From: Candidatus Kapaibacterium sp. | GTDB taxonomy: Bacteria; Bacteroidota; Ignavibacteria; Kapaibacteriales; HRBIN21 | Direction of reading: 5' to 3' | Assembly (NCBI GenBank): GCA_025055465.1 | Contig: JANWXA010000099.1 | Location: forward strand, 1-7,118 | Length of the DNA stretch: 7,118 nucleotides | In this document: positions 1-4,891 of the stretch, piece after piece | Numbering within the stretch: the first letter of the stretch is position 1 | Layout: every line of letters begins with the position of its first letter | The notes under the pieces: generated by a model | Databases searched by the model: none | What the model was told of the DNA's origin: nothing | The model's input: only the letters and a program-made list of their open reading frames with translations | Position numbers and translations under genes: made by a program

Positions 1-2
1 GG

Positions 3-542
3 AAGTGGGTCGGAATAACGTACCGCTGGGTATCCTCTGTAGAGATCTCCCCCTGGCTTTTCCGGGCCCTCATCGCCGCTGAGGATGCCCGCTTCCTGCA
101 GCACTACGGCTTTGACTGGCATGCCATTGAGCAGGCCCAGCGCCGAAACGAGCGCCTCCGTGGCCGTCGCCTCTACGGTGCCAGCACAATTTCCATGCAG
201 ACCGCAAAAAATGCCTTCCTCTTACCAACCCGCACGTACATCCGCAAGGCCTTTGAGGCATACTTCACGGTGTTGATAGAAACCTTCTGGGGAAAACGAC
301 GCATTCTAGAGGTCTACGCCAACATTGTGGAGTGGGGCAATGGTATGTACGGTACAGGTGCCGCCGCACGGCGCTACTTCGGAAAATCTGCCCGAGAACT
401 GAGCCCACACGAGGCTGCCCTGCTGGCAGCGGTGCTTCCCAATCCCCGCCGCTGGTCTCCCGCGGCACCCACTCCATACATTCAACGCCGCAGTGCTTGG
501 GTGCGTGCCCGCATGGGGATCGTGCCAGTGCCCCGGTTGTAG
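3..542 (+). CDS. mtgA: Monofunctional peptidoglycan glycosyltransferase (GT51), 5' partial
   Basis: MtgA polymerises lipid II into glycan strands at the outer face of the cytoplasmic membrane and has no transpeptidase domain. The reading frame is open from the first full codon of the window, so the start codon and the expected N-terminal membrane anchor lie outside. About 179 residues are visible. The GT51 motifs come in order: AAEDARFLQHYGFD, whose Glu (codon at 81-83) is the expected catalytic base; GASTISMQ, the counterpart of the family's GGSTI(S/T)QQ; then WGKRRILEVYANIVEWG with the second conserved Glu, followed by GTGAAARRYFGKSA and LSPHEAALLAAVLPNPRRWSP. The protein ends shortly after the last motif, as expected for MtgA and unlike bifunctional class A PBPs, which continue for hundreds of residues. 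Its last 61 nt overlap the 3' end of the convergent methyltransferase gene. No terminator is visible after the stop. The family call is secure. Confidence 0.93.
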   Translation, partial: KWVGITYRWVSSVEISPWLFRALIAAEDARFLQHYGFDWHAIEQAQRRNERLRGRRLYGASTISMQTAKNAFLLPTRTYIRKAFEAYFTVLIETFWGKRRILEVYANIVEWGNGMYGTGAAARRYFGKSARELSPHEAALLAAVLPNPRRWSPAAPTPYIQRRSAWVRARMGIVPVPRL

Positions 543-1510
543 CCGTCTCCAAAAAACAACGTTTTCCCTTCGGATCGAATACGACTTTGCGCCAGCCGAG
601 CGTATTCCTCGTCTATTTCATATCCTACGAAGTATCTACCCGCTTTGAGACAGGCTAAAGCAGTTTGCCCGCTGCCCATGAAGGGGTCTAACACAACTTC
701 CCCTGAAAAAGTGTAAAGCTGTATCAGCCTATACGGTAGTTCTACGGGGAACGGAGCTGGATGCCCAACTTGCCGAGCTGATACAGGGCGAAAGTACCAC
801 ACACTGCGGGTGTAGTCCAGAAATTCTTGCCGACTGATGGTGTCTTCCCGTCCTTCAGGCTTTCGACGTCCGTACCGCCCTTTGGAAAAAACAAGGATGT
901 ATTCGTGCTCGTCACGGATGACGGGGTTTTTTGCTGAGCACCAAGAGCCCCAAGCCGTGGAAGGGGCACCTCCCCCTTCCTTGACCCAGATGATTTCCCC
1001 ACGCATAAGAAAGCCTAGCTCCAGCATATCCTGAACGATAAACACATGTAAAGGGATATATGGCTTGCGTCCTAAGTTGGCTACGTTAATACAGGCCCTC
1101 CCGCCAGGTACCAGCACACGATACGTTTCTTTCCAGACCTTCTGCAAAAAGCTGCGGTACTCTTCAAAGGTAAGGTCCGCGTCGTAGGTTTTGCCTACGT
1201 TATATGGAGGCGAAGTCACCATAAGGTGAACGCTGCCTGTAGGCAGCTCCTCCATCGCTTCTGAGGACTTGCAAAGTATTTGATTGCGCAGAGCAGGAGG
1301 GAATTCGTTCCACACAGAAGGGAGGGGTGGAGAGGGGAAGGCAGCCTCATAGCCTTGGATTAGGCGCCGAGCGTAGAAAGCGCTGGAATCGTGGGACACT
1401 CGCGCTGAAGCGCCAAAAGAAGAGGTGGTAGAGCCTTTCAGTCTTTTTCCCCAAGCTCTGTCCATTTTTGATAGGAGTTGTATGGCTCTTTCTGAGGAGG
1501 AACACCCCAT
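482..1510 (-). CDS. Beta-class site-specific DNA methyltransferase (N4-cytosine or N6-adenine), N-terminus probably frameshifted
   Basis: This enzyme transfers a methyl group from S-adenosylmethionine to an exocyclic amino group of a DNA base at a specific site. The 342-residue frame carries the catalytic motif IV TSPPYN at residues 99-104, preceded by LPTGSVHLMV. The AdoMet-binding motif DPFMGSGQT is at 275-283, preceded by HPAPFPVELPYRLIQLYT. Catalytic motif before AdoMet motif defines the beta class. The S-P-P-Y form is common in N4-cytosine enzymes but also occurs in N6-adenine enzymes, so the modified base is uncertain. The ATG at 1510 has no convincing Shine-Dalgarno. A better start at 1557 lies in another frame (see the entry at 1438-1557). 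Residues from about KRLKG (22-26) onward look genuine, while the first 20 may be out-of-frame translation. A C-terminal tail of about 30 residues runs into the mtgA coding region. No restriction endonuclease is recognisable beside it, so it is either an orphan or the remnant of a restriction-modification system. Confidence 0.88.
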   Translation of the reverse strand: MGCSSSERAIQLLSKMDRAWGKRLKGSTTSSFGASARVSHDSSAFYARRLIQGYEAAFPSPPLPSVWNEFPPALRNQILCKSSEAMEELPTGSVHLMVTSPPYNVGKTYDADLTFEEYRSFLQKVWKETYRVLVPGGRACINVANLGRKPYIPLHVFIVQDMLELGFLMRGEIIWVKEGGGAPSTAWGSWCSAKNPVIRDEHEYILVFSKGRYGRRKPEGREDTISRQEFLDYTRSVWYFRPVSARQVGHPAPFPVELPYRLIQLYTFSGEVVLDPFMGSGQTALACLKAGRYFVGYEIDEEYARLAQSRIRSEGKTLFFGDGYNRGTGTIPMRARTQALRR

Positions 1511-1557
1511 AGTATCTCACTCACGAGATTCTCCGCACGAGATTTTTCTATATCCAT
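1438..1557 (-). other. Likely true 5' end of the methyltransferase gene, in the other frame
   Basis: This is a 39-codon frame from ATG at 1557 to TGA at 1438-1440. It has the best ribosome binding site near the gene, AAGGA six bases before the ATG. It encodes MDIEKSRAENLVSEILWG followed by a stretch ending WTELGEKD, a plausible folded N-terminus rather than low-complexity sequence. It overlaps the methyltransferase frame by 73 nt. On the minus strand the overlap contains a G4A5 run (1444-1452). With one more A there, the reading continues ELGEK-RLKGSTTSSFGAS straight into the methyltransferase body, giving about 358 residues. I infer a one-base deletion, either real or a sequencing or assembly error. 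Programmed -1 slippage is less likely, because the run is not a canonical X XXY YYZ heptamer in this frame. A separate small gene is also possible. Confidence 0.55.
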
Positions 1558-1563
1558 CTCCGA

Positions 1564-1568
1564 TCCTT
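1564..1568 (-). promoter_or_regulatory. Shine-Dalgarno AAGGA for ATG at 1557
   Basis: On the minus strand AAGGA is followed by six bases (TCGGAG) and then ATG GAT ATA. This is near-ideal spacing and is stronger than anything before the ATG at 1510 or the internal ATG at 1465. It is the main reason for placing the methyltransferase start at 1557. Confidence 0.55.
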
Positions 1569-1788
1569 GGAGAGATATTTCTACGCCCCCTGGATTCGTG
1601 CCCTTGGTTGAGGAGCGCATACATTCTATTTCTACCCAAACTCTCAAAAACTTCCACTTGGAAAACGACAAGAAAGATGCGCCAAAATACTATCCCCTGA
1701 CCATTTCACCACGGCAAGCAGTATGTCAACAGCATATTAGTAGAGGGGTAGTACTCATTGTAGAATCCCCTGCCTTCTGCCATCCACA

Positions 1789-1849
1789 GTCCAAGTCAGC
1801 TTGACTTCCACAAACCTGGACCTGCTTTCTTTACCGGGCGGGCTTGGAC
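1789..1849. repeat. Imperfect inverted repeat with a nested short palindrome
   Basis: GTCCAAG at 1789-1795 is matched by its exact reverse complement CTTGGAC at 1843-1849. The plus-strand RNA could extend the pairing by a U-G and a C-G pair. Overlapping the left arm is AAGTCA-GCT-TGACTT (1793-1807), a second perfect 6-bp inverted repeat around three bases. The two hairpins are mutually exclusive. There is no T-tract on either side, so a terminator is unlikely. An operator, a fold in a leader RNA, or chance remain possible. Confidence 0.35.
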
Positions 1850-2158
1850 AACAAAGGCAAGTGGAGTAATTAGCTGTCAATCTCCGTGTCCCCAGTTTCT
1901 TTCCGGGATGATATTATAAGCTAGCACTGATCCAGCAGCTTTTCCTGATATGCAACGCCCCCCTCACCACAAGATCAGCCATTCACTCCCCGCCACATTC
2001 GTCCCCACAGGTCAGAACCATGTTCTTGTCTTTCTCAACCTCCCCCTTCCCCTTGCACCGGCCGCTCATCAAAACACAGCAAGAGGCCACCATCCAGAAC
2101 TCACCAACCCATACCCCACCAGCTCATCGCCTGCCCATCAGACTATCCCAGGGACTCT

Positions 2159-2172
2159 GGAGAGTAGTCTCC
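2159..2172 (-). terminator. Short stem-loop 31 nt after the ligase stop
   Basis: In the minus-strand RNA, GGAGA and TCTCC pair perfectly around a four-base CTAC loop, shortly after the tandem TGA TGA that ends the acyl-CoA ligase gene. No T-run follows, so it is not a standard intrinsic terminator. It could instead be a 3'-end stabilising hairpin or a chance fold. Confidence 0.2.
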
Positions 2173-2203
2173 CACATATTGGCACTCGCTACATGCTGGC
2201 TCA

Positions 2204-3916
2204 TCACGGTGACGCACGCTCCCCCAGAATTTCCTCGGGACGGAACTGCACGCGTTTCCACGGCTCAAAGAGGTGCCTGACTCTGTTGCGTTGATACTTT
2301 CCTGTCGTCGTGACCGGCAGCGAGTCTGCAAAGAGCACAACCTTTGGCACCTTGTAGAAAGGCAAGTAGCATGCACAGAAGCGGCGAATCGCCTCCGGCG
2401 AGGCCCCTTCCTCAGGGATAATAAGGGCCCCCACCTCTTCCCCATACAGTTCATGTTCAAAACCGACGGCAATGCCGGCACGTACCCCCGGTGCCCGAGC
2501 TAAGACCTCATCTATCTCCAGCGGAGAAATGTTGACCCCGCCACGGATAATGAGCTCCTTGAGACGACCGGTGATAAAGAAATATAGACGCCCCTGGGAA
2601 TCGGTACGGTAGAAGCCTTCGTCGCCACTGCGAAACCAGCCGTGTGTAAAGGCCTCCTCATTTGCCTTCGGGTTAGCAAAGTAGCCCCTCATGACGTTCC
2701 AGCCCCGGATGACGATCTCGCCGCGTTCGCCCTCGGGCAGCGCATTACCCGATGCATCATGGACCGCCATCTCGTTGCAAGGGATAGGAATACCAATGCT
2801 GGGGAAACCATAGTCTTGCATCCAGTGCGTGTGTTCCTCCCAGTTTTGTTCAACGGGAAGGAAACAGGAATAGCATGTTGTCTCGGAAAGCCCATAACCG
2901 TGGATGATCGGAATACGATAGCGCTGTTCAAAGCGCTGTGCCAGCTCGCTCGTCAATGGCCCAGCACCGCAAATGACATGACGGAAGCCACGCCATGGAG
3001 CGCCCAGCGGATCAGCATCGGCCTCCAGCAAGAACGCTAACAGAGTCGGGACCACCGAGACGATGTGCACACCTTCACTTACAATCCGAGGAAAGAAAAA
3101 TTCTGTTTGGAACTTGCGGTTGAGGACTACAGAAGCTCCGACCAAGAAAGGTGTTACATGCGTAACGATGGTACCGTTGACGTGATGCACCGGCAAGACG
3201 CACATCATGCGCGTTGTTTCATCTATCCGATGCCAGCGAGCAATGTCGTACCCATCGGCAAAGAGATTGCGTTGAACAAGAACTACCCCTTTCGGCAATC
3301 CCGTCGTACCGCTGGTGTAAACGATCAGCGCTTCTCGTTCCAAGAAGTTCTCTCTTGGAATCTCTGCCGGTTCATAGTGCTGAAGGAGCCGGTGAAAGCC
3401 ATCTGGTCGGCTACGGTCAGCATAGACAGGCACAACGTCTACGCCCCCAGGGCAAAAGTTGGACAACCTCTCCAGATACTCCTCGCGGCAGAAAAGAAGC
3501 CGGACCCCGGAATTCTCTAAAATATAGCGCAGTCGGCTGTCCTCCTCCGCCATGTTGAGGGGAACTACGCTTGCCCCGGTAGTCCAGGCAGCGAAGTACT
3601 GCACAATGGTATCTGGATGATTGTGTGCTGCCGTAGCAATCCGCATCCCCGGACGAATACCCCAAGCTTGGAGCAAGCAAGCGTTTTTCAGTACACTCTG
3701 GGCAAATTCCGCATATGTGTACTGGTAGCGCTCGTTCGCTTCATTGTAGTAAATCAAAAAAAGCTGATCGGGGCGGGAACGCATGTGTTCCTGCAACACC
3801 GCTCCGATCGAGGAGAATGGAAAGCTTGCTCGCCCTGGAGGAATACCTCGGACAGCCTGGGCTTGGTGAATAAGCTCTTCAAGGGATGGCATCCCTACTT
3901 CTGCGGGCCCCAACAT
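2204..3916 (-). CDS. AMP-forming acyl-CoA ligase / acyl-CoA synthetase (ANL superfamily)
   Basis: Enzymes of this superfamily activate a carboxylic acid with ATP to an acyl-adenylate and then, in ligases, transfer it to CoA. The 570-residue protein is complete and of normal length. Visible motifs are the phosphate-binding loop YTSGTTGLPKG (200-210), LPVHHVNGT (241-249) with the His pair typical of acyl-CoA ligases, HGYGLSETT (339-347), GEIVIRG (399-405), GWFRSGDEG (426-434) with the ATP-ribose Asp, the hinge segment GRLKELIIRGG (450-460), and TTTGKYQR with the C-terminal catalytic Lys at 540. No carrier-protein or reductase domain follows, so it is stand-alone. The substrate cannot be read from the sequence; a fatty or aromatic acid is a guess. 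The start is uncertain between ATG 3916 and ATG 3892, and neither has a well-spaced Shine-Dalgarno. It ends with tandem TGA codons. It lies 51 nt after ybbR on the same strand, with a possible terminator between them. Confidence 0.93.
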   Translation of the reverse strand: MLGPAEVGMPSLEELIHQAQAVRGIPPGRASFPFSSIGAVLQEHMRSRPDQLFLIYYNEANERYQYTYAEFAQSVLKNACLLQAWGIRPGMRIATAAHNHPDTIVQYFAAWTTGASVVPLNMAEEDSRLRYILENSGVRLLFCREEYLERLSNFCPGGVDVVPVYADRSRPDGFHRLLQHYEPAEIPRENFLEREALIVYTSGTTGLPKGVVLVQRNLFADGYDIARWHRIDETTRMMCVLPVHHVNGTIVTHVTPFLVGASVVLNRKFQTEFFFPRIVSEGVHIVSVVPTLLAFLLEADADPLGAPWRGFRHVICGAGPLTSELAQRFEQRYRIPIIHGYGLSETTCYSCFLPVEQNWEEHTHWMQDYGFPSIGIPIPCNEMAVHDASGNALPEGERGEIVIRGWNVMRGYFANPKANEEAFTHGWFRSGDEGFYRTDSQGRLYFFITGRLKELIIRGGVNISPLEIDEVLARAPGVRAGIAVGFEHELYGEEVGALIIPEEGASPEAIRRFCACYLPFYKVPKVVLFADSLPVTTTGKYQRNRVRHLFEPWKRVQFRPEEILGERASP

Positions 3917-3930
3917 GTAGCTCTACGGAC

Positions 3931-3965
3931 AAAGCAAAAATAAACACTGCAGAGGACTCCTGCAG
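3931..3965 (-). terminator. Terminator-like hairpin with T-rich tail between ybbR and the ligase gene
   Basis: Just after the ybbR TAA, the minus strand has CTGCAG, a seven-base loop and CTGCAG again (6-bp stem, 3947-3965). The T-rich TGTTTATTTTTGCTTT follows immediately. This is the layout of an intrinsic terminator with a short stem and an interrupted T-run. It would separate the folK-dnaG-ybbR operon from the ligase gene, at least in part. Read-through is likely given the weak stem. Confidence 0.45.
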
Positions 3966-3967
3966 GC

Positions 3968-4891
3968 TTACTGCTGCTGCCAGTGGAAGATTCGTGGGGG
4001 GTCTATCCGAAATATTTCCACCCCCTCTGGAGCAAAGGCTTGTGGGAGAAGCGCCCCAATGGTATCCCGTACAAGTTCAGTATAGGGCAGTACGACGCGT
4101 ACATCTTGTGGAGACAGTTCTGCCAATTGGTTCAAGGGACCACGCACCCAGATGCGCACGTACTGCGGGACTACTGTATGTCGCGGAAAAGCGAGTGCCG
4201 GAAAAATTTCCACTGGAACCCCGTCCAGCACGACTTCGGCTTCTGGTTGTATCCAACCATGAACCCGGACGCGACCAGGCATAAGCTCCACAGGCAAAGT
4301 GGCATTTACAGTGAGGGGCAACTCTACGGAGAACTCTTCACCACGAGGCGTCAGAGAAAAGTCCTCGGTGACAACAGACGACACCCCCTCCAATGCATGC
4401 ATTGTTCCTCGGACGGTAACGCTGTCAGGCTCCAAGAGAAGTTTCGTCAGGACAAATCCCTGCGGCAGTTCCAAACGGAGGCGGGAGGTGATGGGAAACA
4501 CCCGAGTATGTGCCTGCTCCGCCCGCAGAATCAGCGAGTCGGGTGAAATGGAGAGCAAGGTCACCGTTCCAGGCAAATTCAATAGCTGTATCAGCTGTTG
4601 CTTCCCGATACTTATATGTGAATCTTGCCGTGCACCGTGCAGAGGCAACAGCACCTCGGAAGGCCGCCCCCACAGTTCCATAAACAAAAGCTGCCAGCCC
4701 GTGCCGTGAACGTGAACAGTCAATTCTGATGGTGGTGGGGTGGCAAGCGCTATCTCCGACGGTAATTGGATTTTCAGCGGAACCCGGAATGTTGCCGTAT
4801 ACGTCTGGCCCAGCCGAGTATAAGTCCAAAACAAAACAGCCGCCCCCAACGAAACCAGAACCGCCCAGATTGCCCTCCGGCGGCGTTCCAT
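3968..4891 (-). CDS. YbbR-like domain protein, membrane anchored
   Basis: The protein has about 307 residues. It starts with a basic cluster (MERRRRA) followed by one hydrophobic segment, AIWAVLVSLGAAVLFWTYT (about residues 7-25), so it is probably anchored with the remainder outside the membrane. The rest is beta-rich with repeated YbbR-type patterns: a first unit after the anchor beginning FRVPLKIQLP; SPDSLILRAEQ leading into RVFPITSRLRLELPQGF; LLEPDSVTVRGT; and a later unit with DGVPVEIF and PQYVRIWVRG. YbbR domains are known from CdaR-type proteins that regulate diadenylate cyclase, and shorter or longer versions of unknown role are common in other phyla. No cyclase gene is in this window, so that function should not be assumed. 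The start overlaps the dnaG stop as TGATG. A GTG one codon upstream (4894) would overlap it by 4 nt instead. Either way translational coupling is likely. Confidence 0.78.
   Translation of the reverse strand: MERRRRAIWAVLVSLGAAVLFWTYTRLGQTYTATFRVPLKIQLPSEIALATPPPSELTVHVHGTGWQLLFMELWGRPSEVLLPLHGARQDSHISIGKQQLIQLLNLPGTVTLLSISPDSLILRAEQAHTRVFPITSRLRLELPQGFVLTKLLLEPDSVTVRGTMHALEGVSSVVTEDFSLTPRGEEFSVELPLTVNATLPVELMPGRVRVHGWIQPEAEVVLDGVPVEIFPALAFPRHTVVPQYVRIWVRGPLNQLAELSPQDVRVVLPYTELVRDTIGALLPQAFAPEGVEIFRIDPPRIFHWQQQ

Larger units (their letters stand above)
1558..2203. other. Gene-free stretch between acyl-CoA ligase and methyltransferase
   Basis: I find no convincing protein or RNA gene in these 646 bases. 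The part nearest the methyltransferase (about 1558-1930) is AT-richer than the flanking core genes. The part nearest the ligase (about 1945-2160) is C-rich and G-poor on the plus strand, by roughly three C to one G where I counted. Open frames here translate to Pro/Ser/His-rich low-complexity peptides, as expected from such composition. No tRNA T-loop motif, RNase P, tmRNA or SRP signature was seen. A TATAAT (minus strand, 1913-1918) and two TTGACA hexamers (minus strand, 1724-1729 and 1875-1880) occur, but no two of them are spaced as a promoter. The methyltransferase promoter probably lies somewhere in this stretch. Confidence 0.6.

Noticed and set aside
332..658. Plus-strand open frame of 108 codons across the mtgA 3' end
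   Set aside because: It is out of frame with the conserved GT51 motifs and antisense to the methyltransferase, with no recognisable protein features.
1508..1510. ATG at 1510 as the true methyltransferase start
   Set aside because: It has no good Shine-Dalgarno, and its first 20 residues overlap a better-initiated frame from 1557. The coordinates are kept only because 1510 is the first possible start of the uninterrupted frame.
1652..1663. Hairpin TTCCA-CT-TGGAA followed by TTTTTG on the minus strand
   Set aside because: The stem is only 5 bp around a two-base loop, too weak for a terminator, and there is no gene immediately upstream to terminate.
1618..1671. Upstream extension of the 1557 frame to ATG 1620 or TTG 1671
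   Set aside because: No ribosome binding site is visible before these codons, and AAGGA is ideally placed for ATG 1557.
1724..1729. TTGACA on the minus strand (also at 1875-1880) as a -35 box
   Set aside because: No -10-like hexamer lies 16-18 bases downstream of either copy.
1692..1772. ATCCCCTG repeated at 1692-1699 and 1765-1772
   Set aside because: Two copies of an 8-mer 73 bp apart, with no longer repeat unit, are not enough to call a repeat element or duplication.
1913..1918. TATAAT on the minus strand as a -10 box for the methyltransferase
   Set aside because: At 17-18 bases upstream there is AAGCTG or AAAGCT, not a -35 element, and the site is over 350 nt from the gene.
1950..2294. 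114-codon open frame on the plus strand over the C-rich region
   Set aside because: The translation is Pro/Ser/His-rich with no domain pattern, it runs into the conserved 3' end of the ligase gene on the other strand, and the C-rich composition alone explains the lack of stops.
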